NCBI GenBank assembly: GCA_012521555.1
Contig: JAAYMC010000052.1
Span: 32,151-96,150, forward strand
Direction of reading: 5' to 3'
Length of the DNA: 64,000 bases
Source: Clostridiales bacterium
GTDB taxonomy: Bacteria; Bacillota; Clostridia; Oscillospirales; Oscillospiraceae
Part shown: piece after piece, positions 48,873 to 57,981 of the stretch
How the letters are laid out: each line of letters begins with the position of its first letter
Numbering within the stretch: the first letter of the stretch is position 1
Translations under genes and position numbers: made by a program
Notes under the pieces: model-generated
The model's input: the letters and a program-made list of their open reading frames with translations, nothing else
Databases searched by the model: none
What the model was told of the DNA's origin: nothing

Positions 48873-49718
48873 CTAGACAAGGGGCGTTTCGAGCGTCCCG
48901 ATGCCCTCGATGGTCACGCGCACGACGTCGCCCTTTTTCAGCCACACGCGCGTGCCCTTGGGCTTTCCGAGTATGACGCCGGCGGGCGTGCCGGTGAAGA
49001 TGAGGTCGCCGGGGCCGAGCCTGAAGTACCGCGACGCGGCGCTGACAATCTCGGCGCAGTCGAAGATCATGCCGGAGGTGAGATCCTCCTGCACCACCAC
49101 GCCGTTGACTTCGCAGGCGATGCGGTTGTCGGCGCTCGGGTCAAACGCGTCTTTCGTCACGACGCACGGCCCGGCCGGGGCAAACCCGGGGAAGGATTTG
49201 CCCGCCAGCCACTGGCTGGAGAGGAACTGGCTGTCCCGCGCGGACAGGTCGTTGCCGCAGGTGTAGCCGAAGACATAGTCGAGCGCCTCTTCCTTTGAGA
49301 CGTTCCAAGCCGTCTTCCCCATGACGATGACTAGCTCCGCCTCGTAGTCGTAGCACCGCTGCCACTCGGGGAGCACGACGGGCCGCCCCGCCGCTTCCAG
49401 CGCGTCGTTGAACTTGGAGAAGAACACGACGTATTTCGGCGGCTCCCCGCCCGTCTCCTCGGCGTGCTTTTTGTAGTTGAGGCCCACGCACACGATTTTC
49501 TGCGGCGTCGTGACGGGCGCGTACTCAACCGCCCCTTCCAGAACGGGAAGGCTCTCGTCCTTGACGGCGCCGGCGATGCGGGCAAGCAGCGCCTCGCCCC
49601 CCGCGATGACGTCGCCGATGCTCTCCGCGAGCCCGAGCGCCGTGATGTCCACGACGCCCCGCGCCGTCTCCACGCCGCAGCGTGTCCGGCCCTCCGAGAT
49701 GAAGTTGATCAGTTTCAT
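48873..49718 (-). CDS. Fumarylacetoacetate hydrolase (FAH) family protein
   Basis: KIVCVGLNYKKHAEE, VVFFSKFNDALEAAGRPVVLP, YEAELVIVMGKTAWNVSKEEALDYVFGYTCGNDLSARD, GDLIFTGTPAGVILG. Confidence 0.95.
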   Translation of the reverse strand: MKLINFISEGRTRCGVETARGVVDITALGLAESIGDVIAGGEALLARIAGAVKDESLPVLEGAVEYAPVTTPQKIVCVGLNYKKHAEETGGEPPKYVVFFSKFNDALEAAGRPVVLPEWQRCYDYEAELVIVMGKTAWNVSKEEALDYVFGYTCGNDLSARDSQFLSSQWLAGKSFPGFAPAGPCVVTKDAFDPSADNRIACEVNGVVVQEDLTSGMIFDCAEIVSAASRYFRLGPGDLIFTGTPAGVILGKPKGTRVWLKKGDVVRVTIEGIGTLETPLV

Positions 49719-49743
49719 CGTATCACCTTTCGTGTTATTAAAG

Positions 49744-50433
49744 TCAGTCCTCTCTCCCGCGCGGGCGCCCGCCGCCCGTCACGCCCCACTTCGGGCGCAG
49801 CGTAATCAGCGCGTCAATCTGCGCTTGCGTCATGGGGCGCAAATTTCCCAGCATGCGGGCGTACAGCGCGATCATCGCGCAGTGCTCCATGCTCTCGATG
49901 CGATACAGCGCCTGCATCACGTCGCATCCCCACGCGACCGCGCCGTGGTGCTCCAAAAGCGCGCCGTTGTACTCCAAAGCGAGCGGCGCGACGCCCTCGG
50001 CCAGCTCCCGCGACCCCGGCATGGCAAAGGGCGCGACGGGTATGACGCCGAGGGAGACGACGGCCTCCTGCACCAGCGCCGTGTCGATGGGCAGCCCCGC
50101 CGCGGCAAAGGCGGTCGACGCCGGCGGGTGCGCGTGCACCACGCCGCCGATAACGGGCGAGGCGCGGTAGATTGCAAGGTGCATCCGGATTTCGGAGGAC
50201 GGGCGCATATTCCCTTCCAGGATGTTGCCCTCCAGATCGAGCTTTACGAGCATGTCCTCCGTCATGAACCCTTTCGAGACGCCGGAGGGCGTCGCCCATA
50301 TCTCGTTTTCCGAGACGCGGGCGGAGATGTTCCCGTCATTTGCCGCGGCAAAGCCCTTTTGGTACAGCCGCCGCCCCGCCTCTATGATGTCCCGCCTTGC
50401 CTGCTCGTCGGTCAGATACCTTATATCAGCCAT
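49744..50433 (-). CDS. Class II aldolase/adducin family (L-fuculose-phosphate-aldolase-like)
   Basis: NDGNISARV, Zn ligands HAHPP and HHGAVAWG. Confidence 0.93.
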   Translation of the reverse strand: MADIRYLTDEQARRDIIEAGRRLYQKGFAAANDGNISARVSENEIWATPSGVSKGFMTEDMLVKLDLEGNILEGNMRPSSEIRMHLAIYRASPVIGGVVHAHPPASTAFAAAGLPIDTALVQEAVVSLGVIPVAPFAMPGSRELAEGVAPLALEYNGALLEHHGAVAWGCDVMQALYRIESMEHCAMIALYARMLGNLRPMTQAQIDALITLRPKWGVTGGGRPRGRED

Positions 50434-51500
50434 GCTTTCCCTCCGCTTTGCGCAAACAGCCGCCTTAAGTTCTCCTCATACGGCGGGCGCACGATGCCCT
50501 TTTCCGTCACAATCGCCGTGATGAGACTGTGGTCCGTCACGTCGAAGGCGGGGTTGTAGCACTTTACCTCCGGCAGGGCGATGGGCTTTTCAAAATACAG
50601 CTCCTTGATCTCTTTCGGGTCGCGCAGCTCGATGGTGATGTCCTCGCCCGTGCGGCAGCCAAAGTCGATGGTGGAGGAGGGGCAGAACACATAAAACGGG
50701 ATGTTGTAGTACTTCGCTAGAATCGCAAGGCCGCTTGTGCCGATTTTGTTGGCCGTGTCGCCGTTTGCCGCGACGCGGTCACACCCGACGAAAACGGCGC
50801 TCACCTTCCCCTCTTTCATCACAAGGCTTGCCATGTTGTCGCAGATGAGCGTGCAGTCCACCCCCGCTTTTTGCAGCTCGTAGGTCGTCAAGCGCGCCCC
50901 CTGCAAAAGCGGGCGCGTCTCGTCGCAGTATGCGCGCAGGCGGATGCCCTTTTCCTTTGCCAGCAGGAGCGTGCCAAGCCCCGTCCCGTACCGCGAGGTG
51001 GCCAGCGCCCCGGCGTTGCAGTGGGTGAGGATGCCGTCCCCGTCCCTGACAAGCTCCAGACCGTAAGTGGCGATGGCAAGGCACATTTCGATGTCCTCCC
51101 GGTGAATCGCCAGGGCCTCCTCCTTCAGGCGCTCCACGATTTCTTCGACGGGCTTTTCCCTGCTCGCCAGCACGACGGCTTCCATCCTGTCCAGCGCCCA
51201 GCGGAGGTTGACCGCCGTGGGGCGGGAGGAGTCGAGGTACGCCTTGTTTTCCTTAAACTCCGCGTAAAAGGCGTCGAAGTCGCGGCATTTTGTCTGCGCG
51301 GCGAGGACATAGATTGCGTATCCCGCGAAAATGCCGATGGCCGGCGCGCCGCGCACCCGCAGCGAGGCGATGGCCTCGTAAAGCTCCTCCCGGCCTTTGA
51401 GGGTGAGCATGACTTCCTCATTGGGAAGCCGCGTCTGATCGAGGATTTCAACGGCCGCGCCGTCTTCCGTGAGGTGGACGTTCTCCGTGTAAACCGCCAT
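50421..51500 (-). CDS. mtnA: MtnA-like aldose-1-phosphate isomerase (5-methylthioribose-1-P / 5-deoxyribose-1-P isomerase)
   Basis: [73 protein letters not shown]. Confidence 0.92.
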   Translation of the reverse strand: MAVYTENVHLTEDGAAVEILDQTRLPNEEVMLTLKGREELYEAIASLRVRGAPAIGIFAGYAIYVLAAQTKCRDFDAFYAEFKENKAYLDSSRPTAVNLRWALDRMEAVVLASREKPVEEIVERLKEEALAIHREDIEMCLAIATYGLELVRDGDGILTHCNAGALATSRYGTGLGTLLLAKEKGIRLRAYCDETRPLLQGARLTTYELQKAGVDCTLICDNMASLVMKEGKVSAVFVGCDRVAANGDTANKIGTSGLAILAKYYNIPFYVFCPSSTIDFGCRTGEDITIELRDPKEIKELYFEKPIALPEVKCYNPAFDVTDHSLITAIVTEKGIVRPPYEENLRRLFAQSGGKAWLI

Positions 51501-51642
51501 ATCTCCCGCTCCCGTCTTGTCTGTATGATGGTTTTCATTATATCACGCCATAGCCCGCGCGCAAGCGCGGCGCGCCTTCCTGCCCCCATTTTCCGGAAAA
51601 CGCCGCATATATGACGGGCGGGATAAAAACAAAGCCGCCAAA

Positions 51643-51664
51643 TTGTCAATTCTCCGATTGACAA
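51643..51664. promoter_or_regulatory. Perfect 8-bp inverted-repeat operator candidate
   Basis: TTGTCAAT-TCTCCG-ATTGACAA in the divergent mtnA/URO-D intergenic region; right arm contains a TTGACA -35-like box. Confidence 0.6.
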
Positions 51665-51719
51665 GCCTTTCCACGGGATGATACGCTCTGAGTAGGAAAA
51701 CAAAGGGAGGTAAAGCATC

Positions 51720-52718
51720 ATGAACAAAAAAGAGCTCTTTCTCTCCGTCATGCGCAACGAAAAGCCGACGAAGTGGATGGGTTACGCGTTCGACGCGTTC
51801 CCGCCGTATAAGTTCCACTGCGTCATCGACCCGATTTCCGTCTGGGACATCCTGCAGTTCTCCGGCGAACGGTTTGTCGACAACTGGGGCGTCGTTCACC
51901 GTTACCTCCCGGAGGACCCCGGCATCATCCCGATGGTCAACGACGAAAACAAGGTCATCAAGGACATCACCAAGTGGCGCGACTACGTCCATTTCCCGGA
52001 AATCCCGGAACTCGACTGGTCCGACGCGAAAAAGCAGATCGACCAGCTTGACCGCGAGAACACCTTCGTCATGGTTCCGACGTTCCGCGGCCTCTTCGAG
52101 CGCGCCCACTGCCTGATGACGTTTGAGGACACGCTCGTGTACATGTACGAGGAGCCCGAGGCGATGTACGACCTCTTCGGCGCCTACACCGACTGGAAAA
52201 TCAAAGCCGTCGAGCAGCTCATCGACAACCTCCACCCCGACGTCATCCACTCGCACGACGACTGGGGCTCCAAGACAAGCCTCTTCTTCTCCCCGGCGAA
52301 ATTCCGCGAGCTGCTCAAGCCCCACTACGAGCGGTTTTACGGCTACATCAAAAAGCGCGGCGTCCTCATCCAGCACCACGCCGACTGCTACTGCCAGGGC
52401 CTCGAAAAGGACATGGTGGACCTCGGCGTCGACATGTGGCAGGGCGTCCTCCCCACGAACGACATCAAGGCCATCCAGAAGAACGTCGCCGGCAAGATGC
52501 TCCTCATGGGCGGCCTCGAGCAGGCTGTCATCGACCGCGCCGACGCCACCGAGGAGGAAATCCGCGCCGAAGTGCGCCGCGCCATCGACGAGTACGCGCC
52601 CGGCGGCTCCTTCCTGCCGTGCATCGGCAGCATCGAGTGCATCAACGAGTGGGTCACGCCCATCGTCATCGACGAGTGCAACCGTTACGGCGCCGAATGG
52701 GTTAAAAAGAACAGCTAA
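51720..52718 (+). CDS. Uroporphyrinogen decarboxylase (URO-D) family protein, probable methyltransferase-type paralogue
   Basis: HSHDDWGSKTSLFFSPAKFRELLKPHYERFYGYIKKRG, HHADCYCQGLEKDMVDLGVDMWQG. Confidence 0.88.
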   Translation: MNKKELFLSVMRNEKPTKWMGYAFDAFPPYKFHCVIDPISVWDILQFSGERFVDNWGVVHRYLPEDPGIIPMVNDENKVIKDITKWRDYVHFPEIPELDWSDAKKQIDQLDRENTFVMVPTFRGLFERAHCLMTFEDTLVYMYEEPEAMYDLFGAYTDWKIKAVEQLIDNLHPDVIHSHDDWGSKTSLFFSPAKFRELLKPHYERFYGYIKKRGVLIQHHADCYCQGLEKDMVDLGVDMWQGVLPTNDIKAIQKNVAGKMLLMGGLEQAVIDRADATEEEIRAEVRRAIDEYAPGGSFLPCIGSIECINEWVTPIVIDECNRYGAEWVKKNS

Positions 52719-52739
52719 AAGGCGAAAAAGGCGCATCCA

Positions 52740-52765
52740 CGGGCCGCAGCACGCGCTGCGGCCCG
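52740..52765 (+). terminator. Terminator hairpin downstream of URO-D gene
   Basis: CGGGCCGCAGC-ACGC-GCTGCGGCCCG then GTTTTG. Confidence 0.6.
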
Positions 52766-52905
52766 GTTTTGCGCACGCCAAAAGCGACGGGAACATCTCC
52801 GTGCGCGTGCCGCGGAACCCGCTGACCGAATGAAAAATGTTGCCATTGCGGCGCATTGATGATATATTTTGTTCGCCTGATACGAGAATGTGGAGCGTGA
52901 TAAAC

Positions 52906-54804
52906 GTGGAATACAGGCATATATTCCGCCCGCTGAAAATCGGCCCGCTCACCGCGAAAAACAGGATTGAAGTCTCTCCGGCCGAGCCGTTCCTCTGCAC
53001 GAAAGAGGGCCTTGTGACGGACGCCTTCATCGCCTTCACCGCGTCCATGGCGCGCGGCGGCGCCGGCATCGTCACGGTGGGAGACAGCCCCGTCACACAG
53101 GCGTACGCGGACGAAAACCACTACGTCGTCAACCTCGCCGACCCCTTCGTGGTCCACGGGCTGTCCGCGCTGACGGACGCCGTCCACCGCTACGGGGCGC
53201 TCGCCTCCATCGAACTGAACCTGCGCATGCACAAGCTGCCCGCCGACATGACGAAGGACGAAATCCGCGAGATTATCGCGTCGTTTGCCCGCGCGGCCGA
53301 GCGCTGCAAAAAGGCCGGCTTCGACATGATCATGATTCACGGCGGCCACGGGCACACCGTCGCGCAGTTTTACTCGCCCCTCATGAACAAGCGCACGGAC
53401 GAGTACGGCTGCTCCACCTTTGAAAACCGCTGCCGCTTCGCAAACGAGCTTTTAGACGCGGTGCGCGCCGCCATCGGGCCGGACATAGCCATCGAGTGGC
53501 GCATCTCCGGCGACGAGCTGACGGAAGGCGGCGTGGGGCTTGAGGAGGCCATTTTGTTTGCCCGCGCGATTCAGAAGAAAATCGACCTCATCCACGTCTC
53601 CGCGGGCAACATGTACAACCCCGCCTCCCTCTCCTACGCCATGCAGCCGGCGTACCTGCCCATGGCGACGAACGTCCGCTTCGCCGAGCAGTTTAAGCGC
53701 GCACTTGATATTCCCGTCACCTCCGTCGGCTCGTTCAACCTCGACCTGGCGGAGGAGGCCGTCGCCTCCGAAAAGGCGGACATGATCGCCATGATCCGCC
53801 AGTTCATCGCCGACCCCGACTGCGTGAACAAGGCCCGCCGCGGCAAGGGCGACGAAATCCGCCCCTGCATCCGCTGCATGGTCTGCACGGGCTCGGACCC
53901 CCACGGCTGCCCGAAGCCGCTGCGCTGCACGGTCAACCCCGTCATGGGCCGCCACCCGCAGTTTGACAGGTTCATCCGCACGCAGCCGAAGAAGAAAGTC
54001 GTCATCGTCGGCGGCGGCGCGGCCGGCATGGAAGCGGCGCGCCGGTGCGCCGAGCTGGGCGACGAGGTGGTGCTGTTTGAAAAGGAAAACGAGCTGGGCG
54101 GCACCCTCATCGCCGCCGGCGCCAACGCCCTCAAGGGCGACATCGCCCGGTACGCGGCGTGGTCCGTCCGGATGACTTATCGCACGCCGGGCATTGACAT
54201 CCGCAAGGGCACGCCCGCCACGCCGGAGCGCGTCAAAGCGGAAAACCCGGACGCCGTCATCGTCGCCGTCGGCAGCGAGCCGATTATCCCGGACATCCCG
54301 GGCATTGGCCGCGAAAACGTCTGCCTTGCGACGGAAATTGACCTCGGCACAAAGAAAGCCGGGCGCCGCGTCGTCCTCATCGGCGCGGGGCTGACCGGCA
54401 CCGAGACGGCCGTCGCCCTCGCTCGGGACGGACACGACGTCACGCTCGTCGACATGCGCACCCTCGAGGAAATCGACAGCCGCGGCGCGGCGATGCCGTC
54501 CGTCGTGCGTTTCCTGCGCGCCATGGCCGAAGAAGCCGGCGTGAAAACGCTGACGGGCCTTGCGGCAAAGGAAGTGACGGACGAAGGGCTTGTCGTCGCC
54601 TCGGCGGACGGGCAGACGCGGCTGATTCCAGCCGACACGGTCGTCCTCTCCGTCGGCGTGCGCCCGCGCGCGGCGGAGGCCCGGAAGTTTGCCGATTGCG
54701 CGGAGGAAGTCTATTTCGTCGGCGACTGCGCGACAAACCTCGGCAACATCACCACCGCCGTGCGGGACGGCTTCTTTGCCGCCATGAACATCGCCGGCGT
54801 GTAA
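52906..54804 (+). CDS. OYE-type NADH:flavin oxidoreductase (2,4-dienoyl-CoA reductase-like, Fe-S, FMN, FAD domains); GTG start likely
   Basis: IFRPLKIGPLTAKNRIE, MIHGGHGHTVAQFYSPLMNKRTDEYG, Cys cluster CIRCMVCTGSDPHGCPKPLRC, VVIVGGGAAGMEAARRCAELGDEVVLFE. Confidence 0.93.
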   Translation: MEYRHIFRPLKIGPLTAKNRIEVSPAEPFLCTKEGLVTDAFIAFTASMARGGAGIVTVGDSPVTQAYADENHYVVNLADPFVVHGLSALTDAVHRYGALASIELNLRMHKLPADMTKDEIREIIASFARAAERCKKAGFDMIMIHGGHGHTVAQFYSPLMNKRTDEYGCSTFENRCRFANELLDAVRAAIGPDIAIEWRISGDELTEGGVGLEEAILFARAIQKKIDLIHVSAGNMYNPASLSYAMQPAYLPMATNVRFAEQFKRALDIPVTSVGSFNLDLAEEAVASEKADMIAMIRQFIADPDCVNKARRGKGDEIRPCIRCMVCTGSDPHGCPKPLRCTVNPVMGRHPQFDRFIRTQPKKKVVIVGGGAAGMEAARRCAELGDEVVLFEKENELGGTLIAAGANALKGDIARYAAWSVRMTYRTPGIDIRKGTPATPERVKAENPDAVIVAVGSEPIIPDIPGIGRENVCLATEIDLGTKKAGRRVVLIGAGLTGTETAVALARDGHDVTLVDMRTLEEIDSRGAAMPSVVRFLRAMAEEAGVKTLTGLAAKEVTDEGLVVASADGQTRLIPADTVVLSVGVRPRAAEARKFADCAEEVYFVGDCATNLGNITTAVRDGFFAAMNIAGV

Positions 54805-54896
54805 ACAAAGTTCATTTCAGAATAATTTGCCCGTTTGCCAGCAAAAACCGCGTGTTTCTGCCGGCAGACGGGCATTATAGAGAATATGGAGTTGCA

Positions 54897-55832
54897 ATGA
54901 ACATCGCTTCCGTTTTCAGCCAGATGGCGGTTTTATTTCTGGCGCTCGTTGTGGGATATGTCACCGGCAGGCTGAAAGTCCTGCCGGACGGGGCGGATAA
55001 GACGCTTTCAAAGCTTGTCATCCACGTCACCATGCCCTGTACGATATTAAACTCCGTTCTGGCCGCGGACCTTACTATGTCGCGCGCGGACGCGGCCGTG
55101 TTTTTCGCGCTCGTGCTGCTCTCTTTCCTCATCTTTTTCCTCATCGGGCTGCCGCTTGCGCGCCTTTTGCGCGCGCCGGAAAACGAGCGCGGGCTCTACG
55201 CGTGCCTGCTCGCGTTTTCCAACGTCGGCTTTATGGGCTTTCCCGTCGTGGAGTCGATTTTCGGTCCCCAGACGACGTTTTACGTCACGCTGTACAACAT
55301 CCCGTTCAACCTGCTGCTTTTCAGCGCCGGCGTCCTGCTCATCTCCGGCGACCGCCGCCGCATCCGGCTGCGGCAGATTTTCTCCACGACGGTCATCGCC
55401 GCGCTTTTGGCCATCGTCATCTTCGTTTTCAACATCTCCCTGCCGGGCGTGCTGACGAAAACGATCTCCCTCATCGGGCAGGTGACGACGCCGCTGGCCA
55501 TGATTGTCATCGGCCTGACGCTCTCGCAGATTCCCTTCGGGAGCGTCTTTACGGAAAAGCGCCTTTATCCCCTCATTTTCACGCGGCTGCTTCTGATTCC
55601 CGTTGTCGTCGCGCTCGTCTCGAGGCTCTTTACCTCGGACCCGGACATGCTCGGCATCCTCACCGTCCTTGCCGCCATGCCGACGGGAACGGTCGTCGTC
55701 ATGTTCAGCCTCGAGTACGGCTCAAACGACAAGGTCGCCTCGAAGTGCATCTTCCTCTCGACGCTCTTTTCCATGGCCACCATACCGGTTGTGTCATACT
55801 TAACGTCGCAGTTTTTGACCAAAATTATGTAA
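54897..55832 (+). CDS. AEC family transporter
   Basis: MNIASVFSQMAVLFLALVVGYVTGRLKVLPDGADKTLSKLVIHVTMPCTI..., ~10 TM, AFSNVGFMGFPVVESIFG. Confidence 0.92.
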   Translation: MNIASVFSQMAVLFLALVVGYVTGRLKVLPDGADKTLSKLVIHVTMPCTILNSVLAADLTMSRADAAVFFALVLLSFLIFFLIGLPLARLLRAPENERGLYACLLAFSNVGFMGFPVVESIFGPQTTFYVTLYNIPFNLLLFSAGVLLISGDRRRIRLRQIFSTTVIAALLAIVIFVFNISLPGVLTKTISLIGQVTTPLAMIVIGLTLSQIPFGSVFTEKRLYPLIFTRLLLIPVVVALVSRLFTSDPDMLGILTVLAAMPTGTVVVMFSLEYGSNDKVASKCIFLSTLFSMATIPVVSYLTSQFLTKIM

Positions 55833-55865
55833 ACTAATTGCTGGCTGGGCTAACAGTATTTACTT

Positions 55866-55895
55866 GAATAGATGAATTGACGGCGACAGATGATA
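55866..55895 (+). promoter_or_regulatory. Candidate sigma-G promoter of SASP gene
   Basis: GAATA-18 bp-GATGATA (consensus GMATR-N17/18-CATNHTA). Confidence 0.5.
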
Positions 55896-55947
55896 TTAGC
55901 GAAAGGTGCTGAACGTACCTCAAAATATATCAGAAGGAGTTGTCAAT

Positions 55948-56154
55948 ATGCCTAGCAGAAATCAAGTTCTCAACCCGAGCGCTCGCGAGGCACTCAACCG
56001 GTTCAAGATGGAAGCCGCCAGCGAAGTTGGCGTTAACCTGAAACAGGGTTACAACGGTGAACTCACCTCTCGTCAGGCCGGCAGCATCGGCGGCCAGATG
56101 GTCAAGAAGATGATCCAGGCCTACGAGAACAGCCTGGCAGGCGGCGCTCAGTAA
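55948..56154 (+). CDS. Alpha/beta-type small acid-soluble spore protein
   Basis: FKMEAASEVGVNLKQGYNGELTSRQAGSIGGQMVKKMIQAYE. Confidence 0.96.
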   Translation: MPSRNQVLNPSAREALNRFKMEAASEVGVNLKQGYNGELTSRQAGSIGGQMVKKMIQAYENSLAGGAQ

Positions 56155-56196
56155 CACGCACTCTTAGGGCGCGGTAAAAGTGCCTGTTTGCAAGGG

Positions 56197-56234
56197 AAGG
56201 CACAGCATCCGCTAAAAAGCGGAAGCTGTGCCTT
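56197..56234 (+). terminator. Terminator downstream of SASP gene
   Basis: AAGGCACAGC-AT-CCGCTAAAAAGCGG-A-AGCTGTGCCTT. Confidence 0.65.
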
Positions 56235-56281
56235 TGCTATTTGCTCTCACGGCGCGCGACGGGCGGCAAAGGCCGGCCCGG

Positions 56282-56307
56282 CCAGCGCGCTTTACCAGCG
56301 CGCTTTA
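56282..56307. repeat. Perfect 13-bp tandem duplication abutting tyrS stop
   Basis: CCAGCGCGCTTTA x2. Confidence 0.85.
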
Positions 56308-57534
56308 TTAGTTTTTAAGGACAGCTTTTTTAAACGTCTTTTTCCCGCGTTTTACGACAAGTCCTTCGCCCATAAGCGCCTCCGCGGGGAACACGGCGCT
56401 AATGTCCGTCACCTTCTCGCCGCCGACCTCGACGCCGCCCTGCTGCACGGCGCGGCGCGCCTCGGACTTTGACGGGCAAAGCCCCGTCTTCACGAGCAGC
56501 GTGAGCACGTCGATGGCGCCGCCCTCGAGGTCTGCCTCCTCGATCTCGGCCGTGGGCATCCCGGCCGCGCCGCCGGTGGAAAACAGGGCGCGGGCCGTCT
56601 CCTGCGCCTTTTCGGCCTCCTCCCTGCTGTGGACGAGGGCGGTCAGCTCATACGCGAGGATTTCCTTGGCGCGGTTGAGCTCGGCGCCTTCCCATTTTTC
56701 CATCTCGGCAATCTGCTCGAGGGGCAGGAAGGTGAGCATTTTCAGGCACTTGATGACGTCGGCGTCGTCCACGTTGCGCCAGTACTGGTAAAAATCGTAG
56801 GGGCTTGTTTTGTTCGGGTCGAGCCAGACGGCGCCGCTGGCCGTCTTGCCCATCTTCTTGCCCTCGTGGTTGAGGAGCAGGTTGATGGTCATGACGTGGG
56901 CGTCCTTTTGCAGCTTGCGGCGAATCAGCTCCGTGCCCGCCAGCATGTTCGACCACTGGTCGTCCCCGCCGAACTGCATGTTGCAGCCGTAGCGCTGGAA
57001 AAGCTCGAAAAAGTCGTAGGCCTGCATGATCATGTAGTTAAACTCGAGGAAGGAAAGGCCCCGCTCCATGCGCTGCTTGTAGCACTCGGCGCGCAGCATG
57101 TTGTTGACGGAAAAGTGCGGGCCGACTTCCCGGAGAAACTCGACATAGTTGAGCTTCATCAGCCAGTCGGCGTTGTTGACCATGATGGCCTTGCCGTCGG
57201 AAAAGTCGATAAACTTGCTCATCTGCTTCTTAAAGCACTCGCCGTTGTAGGCGATCGTCTCCGGCGTCATCATCTGGCGCATGTCGGTCCGGCCGGACGG
57301 GTCCCCGACCATGGCCGTGCCGCCGCCGATGAGGGCGATGGGGCGGTTGCCCGCCATCTGCAAGCGCTTCATCAGGCACAGCGCCATAAAGTGGCCGACG
57401 TGCAGGGAGTCGGCCGTCGGGTCAAATCCGATATAGAAAACGGCCTTCCCGGAGTTTACCAGCTCGGAAACGGCTTCCTCGCTCGACACCTGCGCAATCA
57501 GGCCGCGCGCTTTCAGTTCTTCGTAAATCTGCAT
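56308..57534 (-). CDS. tyrS: Tyrosyl-tRNA synthetase
   Basis: [60 protein letters not shown]4 domain tail. Confidence 0.97.
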   Translation of the reverse strand: MQIYEELKARGLIAQVSSEEAVSELVNSGKAVFYIGFDPTADSLHVGHFMALCLMKRLQMAGNRPIALIGGGTAMVGDPSGRTDMRQMMTPETIAYNGECFKKQMSKFIDFSDGKAIMVNNADWLMKLNYVEFLREVGPHFSVNNMLRAECYKQRMERGLSFLEFNYMIMQAYDFFELFQRYGCNMQFGGDDQWSNMLAGTELIRRKLQKDAHVMTINLLLNHEGKKMGKTASGAVWLDPNKTSPYDFYQYWRNVDDADVIKCLKMLTFLPLEQIAEMEKWEGAELNRAKEILAYELTALVHSREEAEKAQETARALFSTGGAAGMPTAEIEEADLEGGAIDVLTLLVKTGLCPSKSEARRAVQQGGVEVGGEKVTDISAVFPAEALMGEGLVVKRGKKTFKKAVLKN

Positions 57535-57567
57535 CTTTCTGACTCCTTTCCTTACCCGCTTCGGGAT

Positions 57568-57845
57568 ATAAAAAACGCCCCCTCCGAACGCATCCCGTTC
57601 GGACAGAGGGCGAAATGACTTCGCGGTACCACCTCGTTCTCCGGCCCCTCGCGGCGGCCGGACTTATGGCGTTATGTAAACACATAACGCCCGTGCTTAA
57701 CGCGCACACATTCGGCGTGCCTTACGCACCTAAAGCGCCTTGCGGCACGCGGCTCCGGAACCGTATTCAGGGCGTCTAGCCTCCGGCTTGCACCGACCGC
57801 CGGCTCTCTGCGCGCATCAAGCGCCCCTACTCTTTTCCTTCACAG
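57568..57845 (-). promoter_or_regulatory. T-box leader of tyrS (Tyr specifier UAC)
   Basis: Minus strand AGGTGGTACCGCG (57622-57634), GAATAC specifier region with UAC at 57763-57765, GAAGGAAAAGAGTAGG near 5' end, terminator stem 57576-57612 with T6 tail. Confidence 0.92.
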
Positions 57846-57876
57846 CCATTATGACCCGATTCAATTCGTAATTGCG

Positions 57877-57905
57877 ATATTATCATAACCCGTTTTGGCT
57901 GTCAA
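57877..57905 (-). promoter_or_regulatory. Sigma-A promoter of tyrS T-box transcript
   Basis: Minus strand TTGACA-17 bp-TAATAT. Confidence 0.7.
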
Positions 57906-57981
57906 CACCCGCTCATTTTTTGCGCCTTGCGCGCCATAGCCGGCGGTGATATAATCACAGTTATGTGATCGGGGGTACGCA

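Noticed and set aside
51501-51719. Possible SAM (S-box) riboswitch upstream of mtnA
   Set aside because: Region too short and lacks S-box conserved motifs; only the inverted repeat is evident.
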